DNA of 64,000 nt from Enterococcaceae bacterium OF42-14pH9A (GTDB lineage Bacteria; Bacillota; Bacilli; Lactobacillales; Enterococcaceae). Positions within the stretch are counted from its first letter, which is position 1. Every line of letters begins with the position of its first letter. Below the pieces are notes generated by a model. It searched no databases and was not told the origin of the DNA. It saw nothing but the letters and a program-made list of their open reading frames with translations. The position numbers and the translations under genes were made by a program. Positions 37,171-46,643 of this stretch are shown one piece after another. The stretch spans positions 1,311,338-1,375,337 of the forward strand of contig JAQEYU010000001.1 in NCBI GenBank assembly GCA_027692465.1, in the 5' to 3' direction.

Positions 37171-37228
37171 GGTCCAAGTGACTTTCGCAAAGGGCACAAA
37201 AAACGAAAAGAATGAGAGTTGGAGGACG

Positions 37229-37888
37229 ATGGCTGTGATCGTATTAGCAGGGACGATAGGTGCAGGTAAATCAAGTTTGACAGAGATGATCGCCAATCAT
37301 CTGGACAGTGAGGCATTTTATGAATCGGTGGACAACAATGAGGTGCTGCCGCTGTTTTACGCCGATCCCAACAAGTATGCTTTCTTGCTGCAGATCTATT
37401 TTTTGAACAAGCGCTTTGACAGTATCAAGCAGGCCTTGAAAAATGAAGACAATGTGCTGGACCGTTCGATCTACGAAGACTCACTGCTGTTTCATCTGAA
37501 CGCTGATCTGGGGCGGGCAACGGAAACCGAGGTCAAAGTTTACGACGAATTGTTGAGTAATATGCTGGAAGAGCTGCCTTATGCGGCTCATAAAAAGCAC
37601 CCGGATCTTTTGGTGCACATCAAGGTTTCGTTTGAAACGATGCTGGCTCGTATCCAAAAACGCAACCGCCCTTATGAACAGCTGGATTACGATCCGACGC
37701 TGTATGACTATTATAAAGAGCTGAACAGCCGTTATGACGACTGGTATGAAGCCTATGATCAAAGTCCGAAGATCCAAATCGACGGTGATCAGCTGAATTT
37801 CGTAGAGGACACGGCGGCTGCCGAGGCGGTGCTGCGGCTGATCGACGATAAATTAGCGGAAGTGCGGAACCTGCATCCGGTAGGCTGA
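37229..37888 (+). CDS. Deoxynucleoside kinase (dAK/dGK/dCK family)
   Basis: 219 residues. P-loop GTIGAGKSS (about 8-16), the ERS/DRS motif VLDRSIYEDSLLF, the sugar-binding Glu-rich N-terminal segment YESVDNNEVLPLFY, and the lid KRNRPYEQ. Salvages deoxynucleosides to their monophosphates. Gram-positive homologs act on deoxyadenosine, deoxyguanosine or deoxycytidine; which one cannot be told here. GGAGG is 4-6 bases before the ATG at 37229. Terminator follows 107 bases later. Confidence 0.9.
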   Translation: MAVIVLAGTIGAGKSSLTEMIANHLDSEAFYESVDNNEVLPLFYADPNKYAFLLQIYFLNKRFDSIKQALKNEDNVLDRSIYEDSLLFHLNADLGRATETEVKVYDELLSNMLEELPYAAHKKHPDLLVHIKVSFETMLARIQKRNRPYEQLDYDPTLYDYYKELNSRYDDWYEAYDQSPKIQIDGDQLNFVEDTAAAEAVLRLIDDKLAEVRNLHPVG

Positions 37889-37994
37889 TAATGAGCAGCT
37901 GCGACAGACCGGCGCACTGGATAAAGTGCAGTCTACAAGAAAAATTGCGGGAGCTTGCGAGTACCACGACATCCTGCAGGTGAATACTATAGCG

Positions 37995-38025
37995 GCGTGA
38001 CAGGTGTATTCCTGTCACGTTTTTT
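37995..38025 (+). terminator. Terminator after the deoxynucleoside kinase
   Basis: CGTGACAGG pairs with CCTGTCACG, loop TGTATT, followed by T6. Confidence 0.88.
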
Positions 38026-38116
38026 GTTAGGCTGCCGGTAAAAGGGCGCCTGTTTTTTGGGGGGACTACACAGGCATTGGCAGGTTCCCGCAACGGCGAC
38101 TGCCAACGGACCGGAT

Positions 38117-38145
38117 TTGCGTCGGCGGGTCGGGTCGGGTATGAT
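38117..38145 (+). promoter_or_regulatory. Promoter of the two-component genes
   Basis: TTGCGT (38117-38122), 17-base spacer, TATGAT (38140-38145). Confidence 0.6.
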
Positions 38146-38199
38146 GAAAGCGCTCAGCGAAAGCTTTATCTGAGTGACTGATCAAAGGAGGTATGCGGC

Positions 38200-38856
38200 A
38201 TGTTCCGTATATTAGTAGTTGAAGACGATGAAGATCTTTTGGAGATGATCACGGCTTTTTTGGAGGCGCAAGGCTATCACGTCGCCGGAGCTGCAGATGG
38301 TCAGCAGGCTTATCGGCTTTTTGAAACGCAGGAATTCCAGCTGGTGATCACAGATTGGATGCTGCCGGTATTGGACGGCTATCAGCTGGCCAAGATGATC
38401 CGACGCCGTTCTGCTGTCCCGATCATTTTTTTGACCGCCGTCGAAGAAGAGACTCGTCAGATTGCTGCTTATGAATTGCAGATCGATGAATATATCGTTA
38501 AGCCGTTTTCCTATAATCTCCTCGTTAAAAAGGTGGAGGCTGTTTTGCGGCGCAGCTATCCGGAAAGCGGTCTGCTCAAAAGCGGTACTTTAACGCTGGA
38601 CCCGGCCGCCCGACAAGTGTTCGATCAAGGCAGCGAAGTCCAGCTGACGACCCGGGAATTCGATATCCTGCAGGTCTTTTTTGAGAATCCGGGGCGGGTT
38701 GTGACTCGTGAGCAGCTGATCGCCCGGGTTTGGCAGACGGATTTCATGGGGGATCCGCACATCGTGGACACCCATATCAAAAATATTCGCAAAAAAATGC
38801 CGGGAATTTCTCTGACGGCAGTGAAGGGAGTGGGCTATCGACTTGAAAAAGACTAG
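38200..38856 (+). CDS. OmpR/PhoB-family response regulator
   Basis: 218 residues. Receiver domain (1-115) with acidic pocket VEDDEDL, phospho-acceptor Asp in VITDWMLPVLDG (about residue 53), the Thr of FLTA and the Lys of YIVKPFS; winged-helix DNA-binding domain from about 125 (LTTREFDILQVFFENPGRVVTREQLIARVW ... VDTHIKNIRKKM). AAAGGAGG before the ATG. It overlaps the kinase gene by 14 bases. Confidence 0.95.
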   Translation: MFRILVVEDDEDLLEMITAFLEAQGYHVAGAADGQQAYRLFETQEFQLVITDWMLPVLDGYQLAKMIRRRSAVPIIFLTAVEEETRQIAAYELQIDEYIVKPFSYNLLVKKVEAVLRRSYPESGLLKSGTLTLDPAARQVFDQGSEVQLTTREFDILQVFFENPGRVVTREQLIARVWQTDFMGDPHIVDTHIKNIRKKMPGISLTAVKGVGYRLEKD

Positions 38857-40399
38857 TCCGTTGACCCGCAGATTATTCACCTATCAGTTTGTTTTATTGA
38901 CGGTCTCGATGCTGCTGGTCTATCTGAGCCTGGCATTTTTTCTGCCCCAGCTGTATCGGCATTACAAAATCCAGCAGACCCAGAAGCAAGCAACGGAGCT
39001 GGTGGCCCGCTTGCGAGGTGTTTCTCGTAAGCAGGCCCAGGAGCTGATCGCTGATTTCAAAAAGGCCAACAGCGACCTGACGGTGACACTGGTGGATGAG
39101 CAGGGAGAAGTGATTTTGTTTCCTTCTGTGGTTCACGCTGCAGGGAGCAATTTAGATACGGCAGTGTCCGTCTATCCGGCGATGGTGGTGACTCCCGCCG
39201 ACCAACAAGATGCTGCAACCGGACAGGACGGACAGGTTGCCGTTACCGAGGAGACGACGGCAGCTGCCACAGTGGCTGTCGGTGAGCCCCTCACCAAACA
39301 AAACGGGACTGCACTGTATACAATCACCAAAACGGTCCCTTTGGCAGACGGTCGCTACCAGTTAATCTTGTATACGCCGTTGCAGCCGGTGGATGAGATC
39401 CCGAAAGTCTTTTTGATGCTGCTGCCGCTGCTGGTTGTCGGGGTGCTGGCCAGTGCCTTCATCGCAGCCCGGCTGTTGTCACGGTTGATCACCCGACCGC
39501 TTTTGGAAATCAATGATCGGGCCCAGCGCTTCCAACAGCTGGATTTGTCCCGGCAGACCGTCCCGGTTTACCGGGATGAGCTGCAGGAATTGAGCGTCAA
39601 TTTGGATAAAATGGCTGAAAACCTCCAGCAGACAATGGATCAGCTGCAGCGCGCCAATGCCCGTCTGGCGCAAAATGTCTTGGAGGAACGGCAATTGAAA
39701 CAACAGCAGATTCAATTGCTGATCGCCGTAGGACATGATCTGAAGACGCCTTTTGCTGTTGTCCAGGGAATCTTGGAAGGCGTGCGGCTCAAGATTCCCC
39801 CTTACGATCAACCGGAAAAGTACCTGCTGAAGGCAGAAGAACGGCTGCGGGATCTGGGAAAACTGATCGAGCAGGTCAATCAGATTGCGAAAATCGAATA
39901 CGGCAGCCAAACAGCAGAGCGGGTGCTGCTGCAACCAGTACTGGAGACGATACGGGGACGCAACGAGCTGCGTATCAAGGAAAAGCAGCTGGTTCTCACC
40001 TGGCAGCTGCCCGAAGAACCGCTGGCGATCTGGTTGGACCGTTTTTCTTTAGAGCGTCTGACCGGCAATCTGTTGGAAAATGCCGTGTACTACACGGAGC
40101 CCGGCGGACAGCTGGCTGTGACCGCCGTCGTTGAAGCCGATTACTGCCGTTTGGAGATCCGCAATCAGACAGAAGCTTTGTCACAAGGGGAACTGGCTTG
40201 GCTGTTTGAACCTTTGACCCGCAAAGAAAGTTCCCGCAGTCGGAATTCCGGCGGCAGCGGACTGGGCTTGTTCCTGGTAAAAAGGATTCTGGAAGCCAAT
40301 CGCTTGGACTATCAAGTGGGGTACCGGGAAGGGTTTCTGATTTTTGAGATCCGTCTGCCGCTGGCTGTAGCAGATCCTGCAGTTAAAAATGAAAATTGA
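38843..40399 (+). CDS. Sensor histidine kinase
   Basis: 518 residues. Membrane helices at about 10-32 and 189-212 enclose an outside sensor region of about 155 residues; a HAMP-like segment follows (LLSRLITRPLLEINDRAQRF), then HisKA with the phospho-His in AVGHDLKTPF (about residue 298) and an HATPase domain with N box NLLENAVYY and G box SGGSGLGLFL. The TTG start overlaps the regulator by 14 bases, preceded by GGGAGTGG. The large sensor region differs from the short intramembrane-sensing BceS type. A terminator follows, but the next two genes are ABC exporters of the kind usually governed by such pairs. Confidence 0.93.
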   Translation: MKKTSPLTRRLFTYQFVLLTVSMLLVYLSLAFFLPQLYRHYKIQQTQKQATELVARLRGVSRKQAQELIADFKKANSDLTVTLVDEQGEVILFPSVVHAAGSNLDTAVSVYPAMVVTPADQQDAATGQDGQVAVTEETTAAATVAVGEPLTKQNGTALYTITKTVPLADGRYQLILYTPLQPVDEIPKVFLMLLPLLVVGVLASAFIAARLLSRLITRPLLEINDRAQRFQQLDLSRQTVPVYRDELQELSVNLDKMAENLQQTMDQLQRANARLAQNVLEERQLKQQQIQLLIAVGHDLKTPFAVVQGILEGVRLKIPPYDQPEKYLLKAEERLRDLGKLIEQVNQIAKIEYGSQTAERVLLQPVLETIRGRNELRIKEKQLVLTWQLPEEPLAIWLDRFSLERLTGNLLENAVYYTEPGGQLAVTAVVEADYCRLEIRNQTEALSQGELAWLFEPLTRKESSRSRNSGGSGLGLFLVKRILEANRLDYQVGYREGFLIFEIRLPLAVADPAVKNEN

Positions 40400-40421
40400 A
40401 GCGGCAGCAAGAGCCGCCAAA

Positions 40422-40463
40422 AGCAGCAGTCCCGAGGAGATGTTCGGTGGCTGCTGCTTTTTT
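40422..40463 (+). terminator. Terminator after the histidine kinase
   Basis: AGCAGCAG-CC pairs with GG-CTGCTGCT, followed by T6. The ABC genes downstream therefore probably use their own start point; TTGACA at 40603-40608 is suggestive, but no matching -10 is clear. Confidence 0.8.
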
Positions 40464-40638
40464 GCGGATAAGCGTTTTATTTTGTCGGAAAAAGTGCAGC
40501 GTTAAAGCCTGCTGCTGACGGCGAGAGCGGTGCGGAACGCGCAAAATATATACAAAGGCGGTATCCATCGCTTCTTGCCTGCAACTCCAGCGAAACTCCA
40601 TTTTGACATGTTATCTTTTTGGGGAAAGGATGAGGACA

Positions 40639-42588
40639 ATGCTGACATTGGAACATGTTTCTAAACATTATGGAAAAAAAGCTGCTTTGACAGATTTGAA
40701 CCTGACTTTTTCCCGGGGGCTGAATTTTGTACTAGGGCCTTCCGGTAGCGGCAAGAGTACGTTGTTGAAGATTATCAGCGGCTTAACCGGCGCTTACGAA
40801 GGGCGGGTCTTACTAGCAGGGCAGGATATTCGTTTATTGGTAGGCAGTAAAGAAAATCGTTATCTTTACCAAAAGGTGGGAATTGTCTGGCAGGAAGACC
40901 AGTTGTTTTCTTATCTGTCAGTCAAGGAGAATATCCTCTTGGCGCTGGATCTGTCCGATCAAGATGAGATCCAAGAAATGCTGCAGGTCAAAGCCGTACT
41001 GGCAGAACTGGGCATCGCAGAGTTGTTGGAAAAGAAGGTCCGCTTTTTATCCGGCGGTCAAAAGCAGCGGGTGGCGATCGCCCGGGCTTTAATCAATCAA
41101 CCGGAGATTCTGATTGCCGACGAACCCACCAGTGCCTTAGATCCGGAAGGCAAAGCGCAACTGTTGGCGTTGTTTGCCCGGTTGGCTGAAGAGCGGACGG
41201 TGATCATCGTTACCCATGAGAAAAAAGCGCTGCTGCCGGCGGGAAATCGGTTTTATTTGAAGGGCGGACAGCTGGTCAAACAGGAAACGACGACTGGCGA
41301 CAACGGCCGGTCCTACCACGGCCAATACCGCAGAGGCTATACGCTGTTGGATGCACTGAAGGGAAATTGGCGCTTCTTCAAAGGGCGCCTGGCGGGATAT
41401 TTGGCACTGATGCTGCTGGCGATCGGCGGCACGTATCTGTTGACACTGGGTATTTCCAACCAGATGACAGCAAAGAACGACAGCCGCTTGGATGAATTGA
41501 CAGCACGTTACGGCGGAGCGCTGTACAATATCGATATCGTCAGTGAAATGATCGCAGCCGGCGGAACACAAGCGGAAGACGAAGCTCCCGAGACCGGCAG
41601 TGTCAAACAGGATATTTCCCAAGTATTCGCTCGTTATCAGGCGGATCCTCGTCTGGAGGGCCTCTATTCGGTGGCCAGCTTTTTTGATTATGAGCTGACG
41701 ATCCCCGGTGTTACCACGGATTATCCGGTGACTGCTTCTAATAATATGCCCGTCAATAACGGTCTGGTCGCCGGGAAAATGTTCGATAATGGAAAAGACG
41801 AGCTGGTGGTGCCCGAAAGTCTGCTGGAAACGCTGGGACTAAAAGCAGATGAACTCCTCGGTCAGACGATCACACTGCAGGCGACCGGGTATGACTCTCA
41901 GACACAGCCCCATCCGATAAGCATCACAGGAAAAGTGACCGGTGTGATCGACACCACGATGCGCTTTGATGATGGAAGCGGCGAAATGACGACCGTCAAT
42001 GGGGACGATCAGTTTATTTTCAGCCGCAAGCTGGTCAAGCAGGTTTACGAGGATCTGGGTCGCGACCCGGACAGTGCGCCGGTGGAACTGCGTACGAAAA
42101 AATTGGCGGATATCGCCGCAATCGTAGACGAGCTGCAAAAAGACGGTCTGGTTCCTATCGGTCAATTCCAATTAGCCGGTGACCTTTCCCAGTTTAACGA
42201 AAGTACCCGCAGCCAGACCAGCGACAGCCGCACACTCCTGCTGACTGCCGGGCTGATTTTACTGCTGGCGGCTGGACTGCTGCTGCTCTTTTTGAAATAC
42301 CGGGAGTGGATGATCTTGAAAGTCGTGGGCTACGGTTTCAAAGAAGCCGGCCTGGCTGCTGCGGTGATGGGGCTGCTTTTGTTTATCGGTTTGACCGTCG
42401 GATGTGGACTGCTGCTGCCGCTCGCCGCTGTCGGTGCCAAAGAATTTTTGGATTTGAATCTGCTGGCTGCCGGAGAACTGACGACGGCTTTCCTGACACT
42501 GGCGATATTTTGCCTGGTTGCAGCAGCATTGAGCGGGGGACTCTTTGCCTGGGCTGATCCGCAGAAAGTCTTGAAACGAGGTGAGTAG
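40639..42588 (+). CDS. ABC ATPase fused to FtsX-type permease, protein 1
   Basis: 649 residues. An ABC ATPase of the LolD/MacB type (1-215) with Walker A GPSGSGKST, signature LSGGQKQR, Walker B ILIADEPTSALDP and switch His VTHEKK is fused to a MacB/FtsX-like permease: membrane helix about 255-275, an outside domain of about 265 residues (TARYGGALYNIDIVSEMIAA...), and three C-terminal helices (about 545-640). ATG 40639 has AAGGATGAGG upstream. Its stop abuts the start of a homologous fusion; the two are expected to form a heterodimeric export or peptide-resistance complex. Substrate unknown. Confidence 0.85.
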   Translation: MLTLEHVSKHYGKKAALTDLNLTFSRGLNFVLGPSGSGKSTLLKIISGLTGAYEGRVLLAGQDIRLLVGSKENRYLYQKVGIVWQEDQLFSYLSVKENILLALDLSDQDEIQEMLQVKAVLAELGIAELLEKKVRFLSGGQKQRVAIARALINQPEILIADEPTSALDPEGKAQLLALFARLAEERTVIIVTHEKKALLPAGNRFYLKGGQLVKQETTTGDNGRSYHGQYRRGYTLLDALKGNWRFFKGRLAGYLALMLLAIGGTYLLTLGISNQMTAKNDSRLDELTARYGGALYNIDIVSEMIAAGGTQAEDEAPETGSVKQDISQVFARYQADPRLEGLYSVASFFDYELTIPGVTTDYPVTASNNMPVNNGLVAGKMFDNGKDELVVPESLLETLGLKADELLGQTITLQATGYDSQTQPHPISITGKVTGVIDTTMRFDDGSGEMTTVNGDDQFIFSRKLVKQVYEDLGRDPDSAPVELRTKKLADIAAIVDELQKDGLVPIGQFQLAGDLSQFNESTRSQTSDSRTLLLTAGLILLLAAGLLLLFLKYREWMILKVVGYGFKEAGLAAAVMGLLLFIGLTVGCGLLLPLAAVGAKEFLDLNLLAAGELTTAFLTLAIFCLVAAALSGGLFAWADPQKVLKRGE

Positions 42589-44520
42589 ATGCTGAAATTG
42601 CAAGAAGTCGGTAAAACTTTCGGGGATACTGTGATTTGGCGAGCGCTGACCCATTCCTTTGAGGAGACCGGATTGACACTGATCATCGGTCCCAGCGGTT
42701 GCGGCAAGACCACCCTCTTGAATATCTTGGGAGGACATGACACGGATTACAGCGGCAGCGTATCGGTTGACGGCTGCGACTGGAAAACCCTGAGTGACAA
42801 AAGTCGGGAAGCAAGGCAGCTGCGGGATATCTGTATGATCCCCCAGACGCCGCAACTGTTTTCTTCCTGGAGTCTGCTGGATAATATCCTGCTGGGCAGC
42901 CGGAATCCGCAGACGGATCTGTCTCGGGCGAAACAATTGCTGCAGCATTTCGGTTTGTCAGAGCTGGCGGAAGTCGCCGCAGAAGATCTCAGCGGTGGTC
43001 AGAAGCAACGGGGAATCCTGATTCGCGGGCTGCTGCGGCAGCCGCGATTGATGTTGGTGGATGAGCCGACCAGTGCTTTGGATCCGGAAAATGCCTGGCT
43101 GGTGATGAGTATGCTGCAGGAAATCAGCCGCCGCCAGAAGGTGATCGTGGTCAGTCATGATCCGGACTTTCAGCAATACGCCGACGAGATTTTGCGCTTG
43201 GAGCCGACAGGACTGGCACCGGTCATTTCTAAGCCGGATCTGTTGGGACGGGTATTGGCGGAGCATTCCTTGCAGACGCCTTTTCCGAAGCCGGTGTCGG
43301 CAGTCGGTGAGCAATCTGAATCAGCGAGTGCAGCCCATGAGTCTACCGCTGCTCAGCTGGCAGTGGCCGCTGAAGATTTCGAAGCCGCTGCCGGGAAAAG
43401 CGCAGTGTTTTCGGAAATGAAAAAAGAAGCCGCCGCCTCTTTGAGCAGCTCAAGCCGTTTTTTACGGCAGTTGGAGCTGGCGGTCAAACTGTTTTTTCAA
43501 GAGAAGACAATTTTCATGCTGGCGGCAGTTTTTGTCACGGCTATCAGCTGTCTGATGCCTTTGAACGGTCAAATCCAAGCAGCCAGCCGCGCTGCTATTG
43601 CAAAATTTGCGCAAGAGAACCGACAACTGCAGACGATCTTCGTCAGCGGTGAAAAGGATCAGCTGACGGCAGTGGCCAAGAAACTGACGGCGGATCCTGC
43701 TGCCGAGCCGGTGTTTTTGTATCCCCACGAAGAAGTCCGCCTGAGCTTTGATGGGAAGACTACGACGATTACCGGCAAACAACCTACTGATCAGCTGAAG
43801 GAAAAGCTGGTGTACGGCTACCTGCCGCAAGGAACAGATGAGATCGCCCTGTCGGTGGCCGGTGCCAAAGACTTGGTTACTCAGCTGCCAGATTTAATCG
43901 GTAAAAAGATTCGTTTTGAAGAAGGCGGTTTAAGCCGGACGGTGGAAGTGACCGGGATCACCGGCGGCACGTTTGCTGATTTTATCCTGGATGGTAAAAC
44001 AGAAGCAGATTTTGCCGGCAAAAGTCTGCCGACAGCGCTCAATATTCAAGTGCCGGATTTGACCAAGGTGGCTGAAGTGGTGGAAAAGCTGCCGCCAACC
44101 GGCCTGAGTATCAATTCCGGCCTGGCTCGGATCGACGCTTTTTTGAAAACTACCGGACAGCTGACAATGTTGTTTACAGGGTTGCAGGTGTTGCTGACGC
44201 TGGCGTGCCTTGTGGGGCTGATGGCGGTTTTGCTGCAGCTGTTGAAACGACAGCGGGCAGCCGAGGCAATTCTGCGCTGCAACGGATTCAGCCGAAGCGA
44301 AGCCGGCGGGATCCGACTGCTTGAATTGATCTTGCTGACGGGAAGTGCCGGGCTGCTGAGTTTGGCAGTGGTGCTGATTTTGTCGATTCCGTTGCAGCTG
44401 ATCACCGTAACGCCGCTGTTTTTGGAGCAGCTCATACTGGGGATCGCGGTTTTCGGCAGCCTGCTGCCGGGGGCTGCCGCCTTTTTCGGATTGCGGAAAA
44501 CTACTGTCAAATCCGCATAA
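42589..44520 (+). CDS. ABC ATPase fused to FtsX-type permease, protein 2
   Basis: 643 residues, same plan as protein 1. ATPase: Walker A GPSGCGKTT, signature LSGGQKQRG, Walker B LMLVDEPTSALDP, His in VVSHDPDFQ. Between ATPase and permease is an Ala/Glu-rich linker (about 230-285). Permease: helix about 300-325, outside domain about 330-520, three C-terminal helices. The start follows the previous stop with no gap and uses GAGGTGAG at the end of gene 1, so translation is coupled. No strong terminator was seen behind it. Confidence 0.85.
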   Translation: MLKLQEVGKTFGDTVIWRALTHSFEETGLTLIIGPSGCGKTTLLNILGGHDTDYSGSVSVDGCDWKTLSDKSREARQLRDICMIPQTPQLFSSWSLLDNILLGSRNPQTDLSRAKQLLQHFGLSELAEVAAEDLSGGQKQRGILIRGLLRQPRLMLVDEPTSALDPENAWLVMSMLQEISRRQKVIVVSHDPDFQQYADEILRLEPTGLAPVISKPDLLGRVLAEHSLQTPFPKPVSAVGEQSESASAAHESTAAQLAVAAEDFEAAAGKSAVFSEMKKEAAASLSSSSRFLRQLELAVKLFFQEKTIFMLAAVFVTAISCLMPLNGQIQAASRAAIAKFAQENRQLQTIFVSGEKDQLTAVAKKLTADPAAEPVFLYPHEEVRLSFDGKTTTITGKQPTDQLKEKLVYGYLPQGTDEIALSVAGAKDLVTQLPDLIGKKIRFEEGGLSRTVEVTGITGGTFADFILDGKTEADFAGKSLPTALNIQVPDLTKVAEVVEKLPPTGLSINSGLARIDAFLKTTGQLTMLFTGLQVLLTLACLVGLMAVLLQLLKRQRAAEAILRCNGFSRSEAGGIRLLELILLTGSAGLLSLAVVLILSIPLQLITVTPLFLEQLILGIAVFGSLLPGAAAFFGLRKTTVKSA

Positions 44521-44587
44521 GCGGCCGCCACTTTCAGGAATTACTTCGACAAACAGCAGGCTTTTTTTAGGTGGTCGTTGCGGCAAC

Positions 44588-44596
44588 TGCTATAAT
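44588..44596 (+). promoter_or_regulatory. Extended consensus -10 promoter for corA
   Basis: TGC-TATAAT, a perfect extended -10. The transcript would begin near 44603, followed at once by a hairpin GCTGC...GCAGC (44610-44633) that ends just before the ribosome site GGAGCAGGAGG; this may stabilise or control the mRNA. Confidence 0.65.
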
Positions 44597-44651
44597 GTGA
44601 GGTGATGAGGCTGCTGTCGTTTCAAGCGGCAGCAACGAGAGGAGCAGGAGG

Positions 44652-45557
44652 ATGGAAAAAATTCGCAGTTTCAATGAAGGAACCTCCAGCTGGGTCCAGG
44701 TCGACGGTCATGATGTCGCTTCAATCCGGCTGGTACAGGATAAATATCGGATATCAGATGAGATGTTGACCTATTCACTGGATAAAAATGAACGGGCTCG
44801 TGTGGAATATGATCCGGAGACGAAGGCCTTTTTGTTGATTTTCAATGTGCCTCACCGGGAAAAAATCGAGAACCATTACGAGACCAGTCCGATGACCTTC
44901 ATCATCAAGGAAGGGCGGCTGTTTACCTTTACGACTGCTCGGACCCAGTATGTCCATGAACTGATGGAAAGCCTGCTGCACAAAACACCCCGCCAAAGCG
45001 AGTACAGTCTGCTGTTTCATACGTTGTTTGTCATCAGTGATGCTTTTTTTCCGCTGATTGAAGAGGTCAACAGTCAGCGTACCCGCCTGAATCAGCGGCT
45101 GCGGGAGAAAACGACCAATAAAAACCTGATTGCCATGAGTGACTTGGAGATCGGACTGGTGTATCTGGTCTCAGCCACCAAGCAAAATGCGGTCTTGCTG
45201 CAGCAGATCCGGGCCCAAAGCATCTATCACCGGCTGCAGGACAATGAAAAAGAACAGCTGGAAGATGCCCTCATCGAAGCCAAGCAGGCCGTCGAGATGA
45301 CCCAGCTGGCCTCTCAGGTGCTGGAACAGCTTTCCGGTGCCTACAACAATCTCTTGAACAACAATTTGAACGATACTATGAAATTTCTGACGGTCTGGTC
45401 GCTGCTTTTGACCGTGCCGACGATCGTGACCGGCTTTTTCGGGATGAACGTGCCGCTGCCCTTTTCCAACTCGGTCTTCGGCTGGGCGATTGCCATGCTG
45501 ATCAGCCTGGTTTTGGCGGTCTGGATGCTGGTGGCAATGTGGCGACGAATACGGTGA
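44652..45557 (+). CDS. corA: CorA-type divalent cation transporter
   Basis: 301 residues. Large N-terminal cytosolic domain with a long stalk helix, then two C-terminal membrane helices; the pore signature GMN is present in TIVTGFFGMNVPLPF (about residues 262-276). Such proteins form pentameric Mg2+ channels. Basic end WRRIR. Single-gene unit with its own promoter and a bidirectional terminator. Confidence 0.94.
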   Translation: MEKIRSFNEGTSSWVQVDGHDVASIRLVQDKYRISDEMLTYSLDKNERARVEYDPETKAFLLIFNVPHREKIENHYETSPMTFIIKEGRLFTFTTARTQYVHELMESLLHKTPRQSEYSLLFHTLFVISDAFFPLIEEVNSQRTRLNQRLREKTTNKNLIAMSDLEIGLVYLVSATKQNAVLLQQIRAQSIYHRLQDNEKEQLEDALIEAKQAVEMTQLASQVLEQLSGAYNNLLNNNLNDTMKFLTVWSLLLTVPTIVTGFFGMNVPLPFSNSVFGWAIAMLISLVLAVWMLVAMWRRIR

Positions 45558-45560
45558 AAG

Positions 45561-45598
45561 CAAAAACAGCGGCTGATGCTTGTCAGCCGCTGTTTTTA
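45561..45598. terminator. Bidirectional terminator
   Basis: AAAAACAGCGGCTGA pairs with TCAGCCGCTGTTTTT, loop TGCTTG, between convergent corA and the pentapeptide gene. Confidence 0.92.
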
Positions 45599-45627
45599 TG
45601 AATAGTCAAAGCAGAGAAACGAGGCAA

Positions 45628-46260
45628 TCACTCGATAATCAGCCCCAGTCCGGCGGCGAGAATCAGAGCCTGCGCGGGATCGACGGTCAAACCTTTCAAT
45701 TGATCGGCGGAGAGCCCCAGCTTGTCGAAGCGGTTGCCGATAAATGTCAGACCGCCAAGTTTGGTTCGCAGCCAGTTGGTGTCGTGGAGGTCGTTTTCCA
45801 GCAGTTGGAGATTCTGCCAACTGATGTCGTAAAACTCGGCAGATCGCAGCCGGCAGTTTGTAAAAGCGACACTTTTCAGATTTGTATTGGCAAAGGAAGC
45901 GTAATCTAACAGACAATCCGTAAAACGGACATCCCGCAGCCAGCTTTCTGCGAAGTTGGTACCAATCAGACGGCATTGGCGGAATTCTGTTTGATGGAGG
46001 CTTGCGCCGGGCAATTCGCTGTTGGAAAAATCGCATTTTTCGAAAATCACATTTGCGGTTTCGAAGCGCTCCAGGCGGCTGTTGGTCATCGTGACTTTTT
46101 CCAGGCAGGATTCTCGAATGATCAGGTTGGTGACAGTGGATCGACTTTGGTCCGCATCGGAAAACTTAAGATTTTCAAAAAGGGCCTCATCTTCCGGCTG
46201 AAATGCTGCCGACTCCAACTCGGGAATTTGCGGGGAGAGAATACGGGTGTTTTTCTTCAT
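45628..46260 (-). CDS. Pentapeptide-repeat protein (Qnr-like)
   Basis: 210 residues made of A(D/N)LXX-type quintets over about residues 40-180 (for example CDFSNSELPGASLHQTEFRQCRL, TNFAESWLRDVRFTDCLLDYASFANTNL), forming a right-handed beta helix, with a hydrophobic C-terminal dimer helix (LILAAGLGLIIE). Size and plan match chromosomal Qnr-like proteins of enterococci (about 211 residues as I recall), which shield DNA gyrase and can reduce quinolone action. That function is inferred. AAGGAG ribosome site. Confidence 0.85.
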   Translation of the reverse strand: MKKNTRILSPQIPELESAAFQPEDEALFENLKFSDADQSRSTVTNLIIRESCLEKVTMTNSRLERFETANVIFEKCDFSNSELPGASLHQTEFRQCRLIGTNFAESWLRDVRFTDCLLDYASFANTNLKSVAFTNCRLRSAEFYDISWQNLQLLENDLHDTNWLRTKLGGLTFIGNRFDKLGLSADQLKGLTVDPAQALILAAGLGLIIE

Positions 46261-46413
46261 TTTTTAGTGCTCCTTGGCATGGAATTTGTGAAAATACCTG
46301 TTGGCAACAGTCTATCATGAAATCTGCCAAAAGACAGTGGGACTTCAAAAGAGCTGTGATAAAGGTGAACTTTCTGTATCTATGGAAATGGAAGTCTGTA
46401 TCATTGTGGTTGT

Positions 46414-46439
46414 GCTTATTTTCACTAGTGAAAACAAGC
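46414..46439. promoter_or_regulatory. 26-bp palindrome in the pentapeptide-nox gap
   Basis: GCTT-A-TTTTCACTAGTGAAAA-C-AAGC, a nearly perfect dyad with no loop, which favours a protein operator over a terminator. It lies about 155 bases from the divergent pentapeptide gene start and 205 from nox. The rest of this 383-base gap shows no gene. Confidence 0.5.
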
Positions 46440-46643
46440 TGGCAATCGGGCAGTGACATTTTGTCTTGTGAAAGGAAAAGCAGAGGTATCCTCCGGGATA
46501 GTTAGAAAAAGCAGTCAGAGTAACACTTTATAAAGAAACGGTTATTATTTGTTTTCTTGTCAGATTCACAAGCAAATTTGTCGCTTTTTGCACAATTCCT
46601 CGTTAGAATGAGAGCGAATTCAAATCTAAGGAGATGTATTACA

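Noticed and set aside
46580..46600. Rex site before nox around TTGTCAGATTCACAA and TTGCACAATT
   Set aside because: Half-sites are present, but the spacing does not fit the Rex palindrome.
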